A stretch of 64,000 nucleotides of DNA from MTP4 sp052056915 (GTDB lineage Archaea; Halobacteriota; Methanosarcinia; Methanosarcinales; Methanosarcinaceae): contig NZ_CP195119.1 in the NCBI RefSeq assembly GCF_052056915.1, positions 744,001 through 808,000 on the forward strand. The letters run 5' to 3'. A program made the translations under genes and the position numbers. Under the pieces are notes generated by a model. The model had not been told where the DNA came from. It worked only from the letters and a program-made list of their open reading frames with translations, and did not search any database. Shown here one piece after another: positions 1 through 8,142 of this stretch; positions within the stretch are counted from its first letter, which is position 1; each line of letters starts with the position of its first letter.

Positions 1-2
1 TA

Positions 3-317
3 AAAGATGTCACCCCCGGCGACATCTCAATGGCGCTCCCCCACAGGATCGTCATGGACATAATTGAAGGCCTGGAGACCCTGGACCGGATCATCCCCGG
101 CGTTGCCTCGGACTACACCCTCCTCTACGCCCCCGAAGTCAAGTTCTACGCCATGCAGCTCCGGGTGGATCGCAAGCTGGAGACAAACATCAAAAACCTC
201 TTTGCAGCCGGAGACGGCGCAGGGCTTTCCCGGGACATCGTTAATGCGGCAGCGACGGGAATCATGGCGGCACAGGGGATTATCGAGGTTGAGAGGGAGA
301 GGGAAAGAGAAAGCTGA
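3..317 (+). CDS. FAD-dependent dehydrogenase, C-terminal part (5' truncated by window)
   Basis: The frame is open from the window edge and ends at TGA 315-317, so only the C-terminal ~104 residues are present. It carries a PGDISMALPHRIV stretch and the terminal FAD-binding motif LFAAGDGAGLSRDIVNAA, where the Gly-Asp-Gly segment contacts the flavin and ribityl group in the COG2509-type NAD(FAD)-utilising dehydrogenases. The tail ends in a run of Arg-Glu repeats. The physiological substrate of this family is not established. The internal ATG at 30 is not a start, because the similarity to the family continues upstream of it. Confidence 0.75.
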   Translation, partial: KDVTPGDISMALPHRIVMDIIEGLETLDRIIPGVASDYTLLYAPEVKFYAMQLRVDRKLETNIKNLFAAGDGAGLSRDIVNAAATGIMAAQGIIEVERERERES

Positions 318-557
318 AAATTTCAGCCGCCCCATGAATAGATAAGTCGTAAAATATTATTCAACTGTAGTTAAAGGTTTATTTACATATGTAAGGTTTA
401 ATGTTCCTTACTGTAAGAGTCTGGCATTTTCACAAAATATCCGCATCAATAGACTACTTAGATAAAATATCACGGTACCGAATCCGATATATTCAGAAAA
501 ATTAATCCCGAATCTATATATAGAAGCGTTTCATTTTTTTATTAAGGGATATAAGAA
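318..557. other. AT-rich intergenic spacer with likely promoter
   Basis: This is AT-rich non-coding sequence. A TATA-like stretch (TCTATATATAG, about 513-523) lies some 35 bases before the ATG at 558 and could drive the downstream secreted-protein gene. Nothing else was recognised. Confidence 0.4.
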
Positions 558-1157
558 ATGAAGTATATTTTTTTGTATGTTTTAATTCTCATTTCAGTGC
601 TTTGCAGTCCGGTTTTAGCTGCCGCCAGCGATTCCGCCGATGACACCTATGCCGCCGATACCGGCATACTCGAAACGGATGGTCTGAAAGCAGAGGACAT
701 AAACGAAGAATTATTCAGTACGGACAAGTTTGCCGTTCTGAAGTATAATGTTGAAGTTTACAACCGGAACGTCGATAATCTCCCCCCACACATTGCAATT
801 TTTAAAATGCTGGTCAAAGACGAAGACATTCTATTAGTCATGACCCAGGATGACGGCTCAGAACTGTACATCCGGGCTGTCGAAGAAGACTGCAAGGTGG
901 TCGTGTTCGAAAAAATAGAAGACACCGAAGGTCTGGACCCGACCGTCACGTGCAGGACCGATAAGGATACCCTGCGTGAGATATATCACTCTCCGAAACC
1001 TTTCAAAGCCCTGGCAAAGGCGCTGAAGGACGGGAGCATAGAGACAGAACATGCAGGCATTTATGAAAAAATAGGGATAAAGATACTGAAAAGCTCCTGG
1101 GTAATCGATTTCTTTAAAGATGCCGGATTCTGTATCCCGGGCCTTAATGTAAAGTAA
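558..1157 (+). CDS. Predicted secreted protein of unknown function
   Basis: 199 residues. The first ~22 residues form a typical Sec signal peptide (Lys at position 2, hydrophobic core LYVLILISVLCSPVL, then Ala-Ala-Ala), so the mature protein probably acts outside the cell membrane or is anchored to it. The mature part is acidic and soluble, with no further membrane segment and two central cysteines plus one near the C-terminus. I do not recognise a family. It stands alone, more than 200 bases from its neighbours, with a TATA-like sequence upstream. A shine-dalgarno-like AAGGGAT lies about 10 bases before the ATG. Confidence 0.7.
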   Translation: MKYIFLYVLILISVLCSPVLAAASDSADDTYAADTGILETDGLKAEDINEELFSTDKFAVLKYNVEVYNRNVDNLPPHIAIFKMLVKDEDILLVMTQDDGSELYIRAVEEDCKVVVFEKIEDTEGLDPTVTCRTDKDTLREIYHSPKPFKALAKALKDGSIETEHAGIYEKIGIKILKSSWVIDFFKDAGFCIPGLNVK

Positions 1158-1622
1158 TCGCAGTTACGGTTGCTGCTACCTTTTTTATTACTGTTTTTCT
1201 TACCGGAGTTTTTTCGGATTTCCAATTAGTTTTTCAGTAAATCATCCAGTTCCCACATACGAAAACCTTCGTCTTCAAGAGTATTTCTGCCCTTAATTTT
1301 CTTGCGACAAGCCCTGTTTTGACTTAAAAGTGCAGAATAATTATGATCATAATGATTATGAATATAAGTATTCTTGAGGAAGCCAGGCTGGAACTCAACT
1401 CCTGAACACGCAAAATCAGTAAAGATTTTAAGGATCAGAGGTTTACAATATGAATATAAATTGTCTGCTATGGTGAAAATCCGGAAGGCAAACTATGATT
1501 CAGGAAAGGGGAAAGAAGCCAGAGGAAGAAGCCCGTGAAAATTTAGGGAGGATCTGGTGGAGACTAAGGGGAAGTTGAGTGAGATGCTGACGGGATAATA
1601 CATAGTTGAATAAAGTGATAAA
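1158..1622. other. Spacer with an unassigned open stretch on the minus strand
   Basis: 465 bases with no convincing gene. On the minus strand a frame without an early ATG is open from about 1484 down to a TAA at 1226-1228 (about 86 codons). Its last part reads like real protein, with EDEGFRMWELDDLL before the stop. It may be a decayed gene end or chance. A short plus-strand frame (1495-1578) is too weak to call. Confidence 0.3.
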
Positions 1623-2522
1623 ATGTCTCAAACAACATTATTTGGGGATTGTATAAAGTCTCAAAGTTTTACTGTATACCATGACGAAAGCGGAGGTTAT
1701 GGGAATACTAAATGGGTTTATACTGGACTTTTTTGGATCAATGAAAACTACATTCCTGAAATATATAAAGACTTACAAGAAATCAGACAAGGAGAAAACT
1801 ATTATGGGGAGATTCATTTTAAAAACTTCCCGAAAAGTTTTGGAGGGGAATATGGGGGTAAAACCCGGGTCGCAAAAGAATGGTTCAATTTGTGGAAAAA
1901 CAAATGGTCTAGGAAGTCTTATTTTAATGTTCTAGCTGTAAACACTAACCACCCTCGGTACGAAAATGATAGGTTCTCAAAAGAATTTCACGCCTACAAC
2001 CTCTTTACTCTTTTAGCGATAAAAAGTGGAGTCCCATGGTTCTTTCCGAACTATTCTGAAATCCATCTTAATATTTGTTCAGATGAGAAAACACGTCGTC
2101 CAGAAGGAGCAATACCCGATGGAACTAACAACGATAACTTTGAGGAATATCTTAAATGGCAAGTAGGAATCATGGATGTAAAAGGTCCAATTGTTAACAT
2201 TTCAGAAGATGTAAAATGTATTTCATGCCCCAAAAAAGGTCCCTATGCTCCAGAACATGAATTCCTCCAGTTGACAGATTTGCTTTTAGGTTCTGTTACT
2301 ACGGCAGTGGAAGCAAAAGCGAATAGAAAAACTAAGATCTGGTTTGGAAAACAAATGGCTAAAATTATGGAAGATATTCGATTGGAGCCTTGGAATCAGA
2401 AATTTAAGCTTCACCGGCGTTTTTCTGTAAGTTATTTTCCTGATGAATTTGGTAAAATTTACAATGATGAGCCTATGGATATTTTGAATCTTTCAGATAA
2501 AAATCAAACCACGTTATTTTGA
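1623..2522 (+). CDS. DUF3800 domain protein
   Basis: 299 residues. The N-terminal YHDESGGYG matches the DESG signature of DUF3800, a family with a predicted RNase H-like fold often found beside mobile elements and defence genes; its activity is not known. A late EFLQLTDLLLGSV segment fits the conserved C-terminal LQLADLL-type motif of the same family. The gene is more AT-rich than its flanks, and its end abuts type I restriction debris, which suggests acquisition. The protein begins SQTTLFG and ends NQTTLF, so the same five residues occur at both termini. ATG 1623 is the first start in the frame; no strong ribosome site is visible. Confidence 0.75.
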   Translation: MSQTTLFGDCIKSQSFTVYHDESGGYGNTKWVYTGLFWINENYIPEIYKDLQEIRQGENYYGEIHFKNFPKSFGGEYGGKTRVAKEWFNLWKNKWSRKSYFNVLAVNTNHPRYENDRFSKEFHAYNLFTLLAIKSGVPWFFPNYSEIHLNICSDEKTRRPEGAIPDGTNNDNFEEYLKWQVGIMDVKGPIVNISEDVKCISCPKKGPYAPEHEFLQLTDLLLGSVTTAVEAKANRKTKIWFGKQMAKIMEDIRLEPWNQKFKLHRRFSVSYFPDEFGKIYNDEPMDILNLSDKNQTTLF

Positions 2523-2573
2523 ATCATGAAGAGAGGCCAGATTATCTCCCGAGCGCTAGCTTGGGACTTTCTC

Positions 2574-2642
2574 ATGGAGAACCTTGAGGTTGCGCTGGAG
2601 CAGTTCGGCAGTATTTATCAGGAACTTGAAGGAGGGGAATGA
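2574..2642 (+). pseudogene. hsdM C-terminal scrap, copy A
   Basis: The last 22 codons (MENLEVALEQFGSIYQELEG and two more) match the C-terminus of the type I methylase fragment at 6612-6860 almost residue for residue. Upstream sequence is unrelated. This is a truncated remnant of a type I DNA methyltransferase gene. Confidence 0.7.
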
Positions 2643-2766
2643 GGGCTACTCTTCGGATTTTACGAAACAGGTTGATGGGGGAAAGTTGGTTGGAGCGGGA
2701 GGTAAAAGGTTGGCTGGGAAAGTGTCGGGCGAAAAATAAAAAAGAAGTTATTAAAACCCCTGGATT

Positions 2767-2793
2767 GTCCTCTTGAGCGAAGCGGAACTCGGG
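2767..2793. repeat. Palindromic repeat R1, short form
   Basis: This is a shortened copy of the R1 repeat (TCCTCTTGAGCGAAGC followed by GGAACTCGGG). It sits directly before an hsdS tail. The long form, with two hairpins, is seen at 4348, 7772, 20210 and 20767. A second short copy with the same deletion is at 4653, and another at 5544. Confidence 0.6.
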
Positions 2794-2921
2794 AAGTAGA
2801 CCAGCTCATGGGTTTGTGCGATGAACTTGAAGGGAAACTTAGAAAGGGGCGGGAAGAGAGCGAGCGGCTTATGGAGGCGGTTGTTCGGGGGTTGATTGAA
2901 GAGGGCGCTGCAGAAATATAA
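2793..2921 (+). pseudogene. hsdS C-terminal scrap, copy A
   Basis: 42 codons ending in TAA encode the C-terminal coiled coil of a type I restriction specificity subunit: QLMGLCDELEGKLRKGREES followed by ERLMEAVVRGLIEEGAAEI. In HsdS this helix separates or ends the target recognition domains and contacts HsdM. No recognition domain remains. Near-identical copies end at 4322, 4807, 5695 and (very short) 20322. Confidence 0.75.
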
Positions 2922-3032
2922 AAATAGAGTTGTTTAATTTCTCTTGAACTCGAATCAGCAAATTGAAACGTTGTAATTTTTTTACTTGCTGATTCTTATT
3001 CTCTTTTTTTAGAGGAAGGCCGAGACCCAGAT

Positions 3033-3764
3033 TCATGGCTGTTCATAAATTCTCATTGTCTTTTCTTCCACATACTCATGCCCACAATACTTACACCTAA
3101 ACCACTTTGTGGTTTCTACCTCCGAGTGGTTATCAACAACCAGTGGATCTCTGGTCTGCACATAAGCAAATTCCCTCCCACATTTATTGCATTTTCTGGA
3201 CCAATAGTAGTCCCTCATGGAGTATAGTTCAACTCCGAAAATGAAGAAAAGATAATCTAAAAAAAGAAGTCTCAGCGATCCCTTTGCGACTATGCAGTAA
3301 ACGAATAAGGCGACAGCCGACATGAAAAATAGCGCAGAAATAAAGAGAACAGGCGATTCCCCGATTCTCAAAATTAAGTATTGAGAAAAAACTCCTGTGA
3401 TTGATGTTTTTTCCACGTAAGTATAAACTTCACCTGAAAGAAACTCTTTCGACCCACGCCCTTGATCCAGCAAAATGATTCCAAAAACGGAAAAAACGTA
3501 GGACAGAAAAAGTGCTTTTAGGGATTCCTGTATAAAGCCATAGATAAACAAAATGATGGAAAATGCAAAAGAAAATGCAAAAGAAAATGCACATATATAA
3601 AATACATACGGCGTTGTAAATTCAGAAGGCAGATTCTTAAAAATGGCGTCCTTAATGGATACATTCTCCACATAAATATCGATGCCTGAAAAACCTTCAT
3701 CAGTAACTTTATTTTTTAAAGCCGCAGATTTGTTCCCCAACAAACAGCCTCCATTCCCATACAA
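3033..3764 (-). CDS. Membrane protein with C-terminal zinc ribbon (paralogue family, type B)
   Basis: 243 residues with about four hydrophobic segments arranged as two pairs, then a cytosolic-looking zinc ribbon: CNKCGREFAYVQ and, some 30 residues later, RCKYCGHEYVEEK (two CxxC knuckles). The C-terminal half aligns with the whole of the gene at 24792, so this protein looks like a duplicated module in which only the second copy keeps the ribbon. A 12-base tandem repeat inside the first membrane segment encodes repeated Ala-Phe-Ser-Phe. The family is not one I can name. The ATG at 3764 has no clear ribosome site, so a later start is possible. Confidence 0.65.
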   Translation of the reverse strand: MYGNGGCLLGNKSAALKNKVTDEGFSGIDIYVENVSIKDAIFKNLPSEFTTPYVFYICAFSFAFSFAFSIILFIYGFIQESLKALFLSYVFSVFGIILLDQGRGSKEFLSGEVYTYVEKTSITGVFSQYLILRIGESPVLFISALFFMSAVALFVYCIVAKGSLRLLFLDYLFFIFGVELYSMRDYYWSRKCNKCGREFAYVQTRDPLVVDNHSEVETTKWFRCKYCGHEYVEEKTMRIYEQP

Positions 3765-3817
3765 ATCATTATATTCCAGATATTTTAACAGTTGCCTTGA
3801 TTAATACACCATATACT

Positions 3818-4042
3818 TCATGCCTCTTCATTATCTTTGACGGTTTGAACATGCAAAGCAGCAAAAACAAAAGACAGAATTAGTGCTGCCAGAATAAACA
3901 CCCAATGTGTAAATCCACTATTTCTTATAACCATAAAAGCAGCTGTCATGGTAACTAAATTAAGTATACGTGCTATGGTCCATGAGCCTGAAGAGTCTAA
4001 CAAAAATTCACGAATATTTGAAAAGGTTCCAGTTGCTTTCAA
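3818..4042 (-). CDS. Small two-helix membrane protein, unknown
   Basis: 74 residues with two hydrophobic segments (ILNLVTMTAAFMVI and WVFILAALILSFVFAALHV) joined by a short turn, and a charged C-terminus. The start is a TTG preceded by AAGGGTGG at good spacing, which supports a real gene. It lies upstream of, and in the same direction as, the zinc-ribbon membrane gene ending at 3033, with a 53-base gap, so the two may be co-transcribed. No known family is recognised. Confidence 0.5.
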   Translation of the reverse strand: MKATGTFSNIREFLLDSSGSWTIARILNLVTMTAAFMVIRNSGFTHWVFILAALILSFVFAALHVQTVKDNEEA

Positions 4043-4231
4043 TTATCCACCCTTCTAGAATAGAACATCATTCCAAAATTTTTAGAGAAAATGAGGAAAT
4101 TTATATGTATTAAACTTTCTGAAAAAAAGCAATTTCACGTTAAAAAATAATCGTTAATAATTGAAGCACACTTTTCAAAATTAAGTAGTAATTAGGCAGA
4201 GAATATAACAGTTCTCCGCGATTTATTTGAG

Positions 4232-4322
4232 ATAAAACTGAAAAATGGGCGGGAAGAGAGCGAGCGGATGATGGAGGCGGTTGTTCGGGGGGTGATTGAA
4301 GGTTCCGCCGCAGAAATATAAT
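4232..4322 (+). pseudogene. hsdS C-terminal scrap, copy B
   Basis: This encodes the end of the HsdS coiled coil (GREESERMMEAVVRGVIEG, then SAAEI and stop). It joins unrelated sequence just upstream, so it is shorter than copies A and C. Confidence 0.65.
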
Positions 4323-4347
4323 AAAAAAGTTATGGAAATTCTGAATA

Positions 4348-4399
4348 GTCCTCTTGAGCGCAGCGAAAAGGACACCGTGCTCCCGAAACGGAACTCGGG
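4348..4399. repeat. Palindromic repeat R1, long form
   Basis: Two hairpins lie in a row. The first pairs GTCCT with AGGAC around a GAGCG/AGCGAAA loop; the second pairs CCCGA with TCGGG around an 8-base loop. The same pair recurs at 7772-7822, 20210-20293 and 20767-20818, with second-hairpin-only copies near 5138-5168 and 7686-7709. Confidence 0.65.
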
Positions 4400-4528
4400 G
4401 ACGAAAGCCTTGAGGACTCGGAGAACCTGCCTGATCCTGATGTGATTGCAGCGGAGATCATGGAGAATCTGGAGGTTGCGCTGGAGCAGTTTGGCAGTAT
4501 TTATCAGGAGCTGGAAGGAGGGGAGTGA
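4400..4528 (+). pseudogene. hsdM C-terminal scrap, copy B
   Basis: 42 codons encode the HsdM tail from DESLEDSENLPDPDVIAAEI to EGGE and TGA. The scrap begins exactly at the end of an R1 repeat, so the repeat appears to mark the recombination joint. It is followed by degenerate sequence and then hsdS copy C, the order expected for a collapsed hsdM-hsdS pair. Confidence 0.75.
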
Positions 4529-4652
4529 TGGATCCTCTCCTGATTTTAAGAAACAGGTTGATAAGGGAAGGTTGGTGTAAGCTGTCGTTCAAAGGTTGCT
4601 GGGAGAAGTGCCGGGCAAAATATAAAAAAGAAGTTATTAAAACCTCTGGATT

Positions 4653-4679
4653 GTCCTCTTGAGCGAAGCGGAACTCGGG
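4653..4679. repeat. Palindromic repeat R1, short form
   Basis: This is the same shortened R1 unit as at 2767, again fused to the start of an hsdS tail. The preceding ~45 bases (KCRAKYKKEVIKT in one frame) also match the segment before 2767 and before 5544. Confidence 0.6.
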
Positions 4680-4807
4680 AAGTCGAGCAGCTCATGGGTT
4701 TGTGCAATGAACTTGAAGCTAAACTTAGAAAGGGGCGGGAAGAGAGCGAGCGACTGATGGGGGCGGTTGTTCGGGGGTTGTTAGAGGGTGCCGCCGCAGA
4801 AATATAA
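4679..4807 (+). pseudogene. hsdS C-terminal scrap, copy C
   Basis: 42 codons of the HsdS C-terminal coiled coil, VEQLMGLCNELEAKLRKGRE through LLEGAAAEI and TAA. It is the least damaged copy in the group. No recognition domain is upstream. Confidence 0.75.
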
Positions 4808-4834
4808 TAAATAAGTTATGAAAATCCAGCTGTC

Positions 4835-5122
4835 TGAGTGAAAAGCGCTTGAAAAAAAGGGGTTGGGAGTACACTTTCTTATTTTTAATCTTCATTTTTA
4901 GGGAAAAGCCGTTCACTTCGTGAACGGGGCTGCTAACGGAACTGGAAAATAGTGAGGGCCGCCGGCTCTGAACTGATAAATCAAAAAATGAAGCCCAGAT
5001 ATTCGAAGGATTTTATCAGAAAACAGGGCGGCCGGAATGCCGTATCAAACCTGTCTTTCCCGCACGCAGTGCGGCTATTCCAGGAAATTAATGAAACAGA
5101 CGAAAATGAATTAAAAGACTAA
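4835..5122. repeat. Repeat R2, copy 1 (about 250 bases, two hairpins)
   Basis: This long repeat is shared with 10915-11175 and 20355-20615. It contains a perfect 8-bp hairpin (CCGTTCAC TTC GTGAACGG at about 4909-4927) and a 6-bp hairpin (CCGCAC / GTGCGG at about 5060-5074). The second half can be read as a small frame from ATG 4988 to TAA 5122 ending FPHAVRLFQEINETDE, and a related ending (VPHEVRLFQEI) is read at 7830-7914, so R2 may carry the remains of a small antitoxin-like gene. Confidence 0.6.
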
Positions 5123-5198
5123 AACCCACAAATTCAAAGGACAGCGTACTCCCGAAGTGGAACTCGGGTGGGAGAAAGAATTGTGATATTGGGGAAAT

Positions 5199-5287
5199 GG
5201 GCATCCGGATATTGGGGAGTGGGGGTATTGGGGGTGGTTGAAAAGAGAATTAAAAGAGGGGTCATGAAATGACCTTCCCGGATGCCC
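5199..5287 (-). ncRNA. Candidate small RNA, copy 1 of three
   Basis: On the minus strand the element starts GGGCATCCGG and ends CCGGATGCCC, a perfect 10-bp terminal stem. Inside is a second perfect hairpin, GGTCAT TTC ATGACC (5260-5274), followed by an unpaired C-rich stretch with runs of four or five C. A TATA box (TATTATATA on the minus strand, 5310-5318) begins 23 bases upstream of the predicted 5' end. The same spacing and the same stem occur at 20850-20937 and 25412-25500. The C-rich stretch could pair with G-rich ribosome binding sites; this is inference. Confidence 0.55.
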
Positions 5288-5309
5288 ATCGTATAAATAT
5301 TCATGATCA

Positions 5310-5318
5310 TATATAATA
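5310..5318 (-). promoter_or_regulatory. TATA box of candidate small RNA copy 1
   Basis: TATATAATA (plus-strand reading) followed by TAAAGG. The identical core and the identical distance to the RNA 5' end are found at 20960-20968 and 25523-25531. Confidence 0.5.
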
Positions 5319-5569
5319 GTAAAGGAGTACTGAAATTGGTTGCATATTACTGAAGTACTGTAAAAATTATTACAGTAAACAGTGAAATTTATTTTTTATG
5401 TCGGCAGAGGAAAGATTATTCAGCATTTTCCATTTGAAGAAGCAAGAAGAGGACACGTGCAGCTGGTGGAGGCAGTAGTTCAAAGGTTGCCTGGGGAAGT
5501 GCCGGGCGAAAAATAAAAAAGAAGTTATTAAAACCCCTGGGTTGTCCTCTTGAGCGAAGCGGAACTCGG

Positions 5570-5695
5570 AAAGTCGAGCAGCTCATGGGTTTGTGAGATG
5601 AACTTGAAGGTAAACTTAGAAAGGGGCGGGAAGAGAGCGAGCGGATGATGGAAACGGTTGTTCGGGGGTTGTTAGAAAGTTCCGCAGAAATATAA
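5570..5695 (+). pseudogene. hsdS C-terminal scrap, copy D (with nonsense codon)
   Basis: This has the same HsdS tail as the other copies but reads GGT TTG TGA where the others have a Cys codon, so it is interrupted as well as truncated. It is preceded by the short R1 unit at 5544 and ends GREESERMMETVVRGLLE, then SSAEI and TAA. Confidence 0.7.
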
Positions 5696-5836
5696 AAATG
5701 AAGTTCTGAAACCCCTGCTGTTTGAGCAAAACAGAGATTATTTATACATCATAACAAAAAGATTTATTTTGTTCCAAAGTCAATGATAAGAATGTACACG
5801 AAAATCAAAAATTAACCGAAACAGAGAACTGGTAAA

Positions 5837-6589
5837 TTGCCCACAATTGAAAGAATTGAGTTCACAGAGAAAGGATCCTACAAGAAACAGCATAATGGTG
5901 TCAGTTACAAACTGGAACCAAATTCAAATACACTATATGCCACTTATGAAAAGAATTATCGTTATAAGAACCGTCTGAAGTCCATATCCCCCTCCTTAAT
6001 AAATAAATTCGGAGAAAAAAAATTAAAGGTTATGGGGGATAGACTGAATGCATTCGGGGTTCTTTCTGTAGCATTTGGTTTTCCTCTATGGATATCTCTT
6101 TTTTTGCAGGACAAAGGGTTTATTTCAAAAGAGGTAACGATGGAAGTTTTACTCTTACTATTTATTCTGTCAATTCTTTTTGCCTGGATTGGATATGAGT
6201 TTATAGAAACAGTAAGATATTTTGAAGATTCAAAATGCAAAAATTGCGGAAAAGATTTTGCCTACAACGAGTTTAAAAAGCCGGAAGCAAAAGAAGTAAG
6301 TTCCCCACATCGTTATGAAATTTCTCTGACACGCTATTGGAAATGTAAGTTCTGCGGACATACAGACCCCAGAACCGAACCTGTTCCATTTATACACAAA
6401 AAAGGAAGTATTGACAACTTATCTAACCAAACATGCAGCGTATGTAAGAAGGAAAGTGCACTTGAAGTTCAAAAAAACCCGGACATAAAGGTAGAAGGCT
6501 CCACAACAACAAAAATCCGACATTATAGGTGCAAATATTGCAACAGTTATGGTATTGAAATAGAAACAGAAGTTGACGATTACGACTGA
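5837..6589 (+). CDS. Membrane protein with two zinc ribbons (paralogue family, type A)
   Basis: 250 residues: a soluble N-terminal part (~95 residues), two membrane helices (LSVAFGFPLWISLFL and VLLLLFILSILFAWIGYEF), then two zinc ribbons. Ribbon 1 is CKNCGKDFAYNEF with WKCKFCGH; ribbon 2 is CSVCKKESA with YRCKYCNSYG. The likely start is TTG 5837 inside CTGGTAAATTG, a string repeated at the TTG start of the paralogue at 8143. Homologues in this window start at 8143, 8880, 9707 and 23970. The function is unknown; a membrane-bound sensor or nucleic-acid-binding role is only a guess. The 3' end runs into an hsdM fragment. Confidence 0.7.
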   Translation: MPTIERIEFTEKGSYKKQHNGVSYKLEPNSNTLYATYEKNYRYKNRLKSISPSLINKFGEKKLKVMGDRLNAFGVLSVAFGFPLWISLFLQDKGFISKEVTMEVLLLLFILSILFAWIGYEFIETVRYFEDSKCKNCGKDFAYNEFKKPEAKEVSSPHRYEISLTRYWKCKFCGHTDPRTEPVPFIHKKGSIDNLSNQTCSVCKKESALEVQKNPDIKVEGSTTTKIRHYRCKYCNSYGIEIETEVDDYD

Positions 6590-6611
6590 ATGCAAATTTT
6601 ATTCGACAACA

Positions 6612-6860
6612 CTAATCTTCGACAAGAACCCTGAAGTCAACGCCAGGACCGAAACCGAGCGCTTCCGCTGCTTCAGCTATGACGAACTGATCCAGAGGGA
6701 CAAGGTCAACCTGGACATCTTCTGGCTCAAGGACGAAAGCCTTGAGGACTCGGAGAACCTGCCTGAACCTGATGTTATTGCGGCGGAGATCATGGAGAAT
6801 CTGGAGGTTGCGCTGGAGCAGTTCGGAAGTATTTATCAGGAACTGGAAGGAGGGGAGTGA
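6612..6860 (+). pseudogene. Type I restriction methylase (HsdM) C-terminal fragment
   Basis: About 82 codons match the end of HsdM, the N6-adenine methylase of type I systems: NARTETERFRCFSYDELIQR, then KVNLDIFWLKDESLEDSENL and the family tail. The catalytic NPPF domain is missing. The fragment begins 23 bases after the zinc-ribbon gene's stop and ends in TGA at 6858-6860. It is the longest hsdM remnant in the window and the parent type of the scraps at 2574 and 4400. A protein could be made from an upstream TTG at 6573, but this would be a hybrid and is unlikely to be functional. Confidence 0.75.
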
Positions 6861-7066
6861 AGGCTACTCTTCGGATTTTACGAAAAAGGTTGCCTAGGGA
6901 AGTGCCGGGCGAAATATAAAAAAGAAGTTATGTAAATTGGCTGTTTGAGTGGTCAGAAATTGAAAAAATGGCTTGCTTGTGCAATTTCTTATTATTCACC
7001 CTCAGCTTTCTAGGATTAATTTAAAAAGTAAAAATGAGAAAGCATTTAACTAAACTCAAGTGGATT
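6861..7066. other. Spacer with hsdS-leader debris
   Basis: It contains the recurring segment AGTGCCGGGCGAAATATAA (about 6900) that also precedes the hsdS tails at 2793, 4679 and 5570, but here no hsdS tail follows. Part of the R2 lead-in (TGCAATTTCTTATTATTCA, about 6979) is present without the R2 hairpins. Confidence 0.5.
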
Positions 7067-7372
7067 TCACTCTATTTTCGCTTTCAACTCCATTTCTGGT
7101 CGAGGAATGTAAGATTCAGAGATTTTAGTTATACTCTCAACATACAATACGTATACCTCTTTTCCTCCGATTATTTCTTTAGAAATTTTTCCATCAACAT
7201 CAACGAATTTACGGCAGAAGAACTCAAGATAGTAATCCAGTTCCCAGAGATTCCTGTCTGCATATTTTAGTAGATATTCCTGATCCCATGTCTGAAGATA
7301 ATAATCCGGGCCTTCACTTTTGCTTCCGATCCTTCCATGTTTTACATAAACAAGTCCTTTGAAAGTTCCCAT
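7067..7372 (-). CDS. Small conserved-looking soluble protein, unknown
   Basis: 101 residues, soluble, rich in aromatic residues, with MGTFKGLVYVKHGRIGSKSE at the N-terminus followed by GPDYYLQTWDQEYLLKY. The sequence has the look of a compact folded domain and I believe it resembles a short conserved hypothetical family, but I cannot name it. An AAGGAGG-type site (GGAGGAAATCC on the minus strand) lies just before the ATG at 7372, which supports translation. It stands alone between debris regions. Confidence 0.6.
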   Translation of the reverse strand: MGTFKGLVYVKHGRIGSKSEGPDYYLQTWDQEYLLKYADRNLWELDYYLEFFCRKFVDVDGKISKEIIGGKEVYVLYVESITKISESYIPRPEMELKAKIE

Positions 7373-7614
7373 AAAGGATTTCCTCCTTTTGATCTGCAGT
7401 CTCGCTTAAAAAGAGTGTGCATTTTAAAAAACAGAAACTGCATAAGTTAATAGCACATGTAAAATATAACTATCTTTTGGAGATTAATTCAACAGTAATT
7501 AATAAAATATTATAAATTAATAAGAATTTATATTAATATTATTTACATATGTACAACAGAAGCTATAAAGAAGTCCGACATTCCAAAGACACTCTACGAA
7601 GCCCTCGAAACAAA

Positions 7615-7647
7615 AAGAAGAAGAAGAAGAAGAAGAAGAAGAAGAAG
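7615..7647. repeat. AAG trinucleotide microsatellite (11 units)
   Basis: Eleven perfect AAG units lie downstream of a short frame reading IKKSDIPKTLYEALE, so slippage may have extended the end of a decayed gene with an Arg or Lys run. An hsd-debris phrase (CTGTTTGAGTGA) follows directly. Confidence 0.8.
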
Positions 7648-7723
7648 AAATCTGTTTGAGTGAGCAGAGTAAGTGAAACATACCCCGAGCTCCCGAAGCG
7701 GAACTCGGGCTTTAAAGCCCATC

Positions 7724-7763
7724 AGATTTCATCCAGAGATATAAATTTCTCTTTTTCTTCAGC
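7724..7763 (-). pseudogene. Antitoxin 3'-end scrap
   Basis: The minus-strand reading gives EEKEKFISLDEI and stop, the C-terminus of the intact antitoxin-like gene at 10544-10735. The segment is bounded by R1 hairpins at 7686-7709 and 7772-7822, so the repeat family again borders a gene fragment. Confidence 0.6.
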
Positions 7764-7771
7764 GGCGGATA

Positions 7772-7822
7772 GTCCTCTTGAGCGGAGCGAAAAGGACGCG
7801 TACTCCCGAGGCGCAACTCGGG
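7772..7822. repeat. Palindromic repeat R1, long form
   Basis: Both R1 hairpins are present: GTCCT/AGGAC, then CCCGA/TCGGG. The repeat runs straight into a partial R2 copy (7823-7914), which keeps the CCGCAC/GTGCGG hairpin and the VRLFQEI reading. Confidence 0.6.
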
Positions 7823-8142
7823 CCGGAATGCCGTATCAAACCTTTTTTGTCCCGCACGAAGTGCGGCTATTCCAGGAAATTGTTGAAAAAGAAAAGGAAG
7901 TTAAAATTTCATAACCAAAAATTCTAACTACTCTTGAAACTCCTCAAGGTTCTCAAAATCGACAGTAAATATTGATAATTAATTATAACTTCAAAATTCA
8001 ACTTCTCCAATTATATATTAAAATTAAACTATTTAGATATTGAACTAATAACAATATTCAACAAAAACATTTATCTTGACAAAGAATATACAATAAATAG
8101 TCCAAAAAATGGTTATGAAATTGAAAACTGGTCACTGGTAAA
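7823..8142. other. Partial R2 repeat and AT-rich spacer
   Basis: 7823-7914 is the 3' third of R2. The remaining ~230 bases are very AT-rich and probably hold the promoter for the three zinc-ribbon genes that start at 8143. No gene is seen. Confidence 0.45.
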
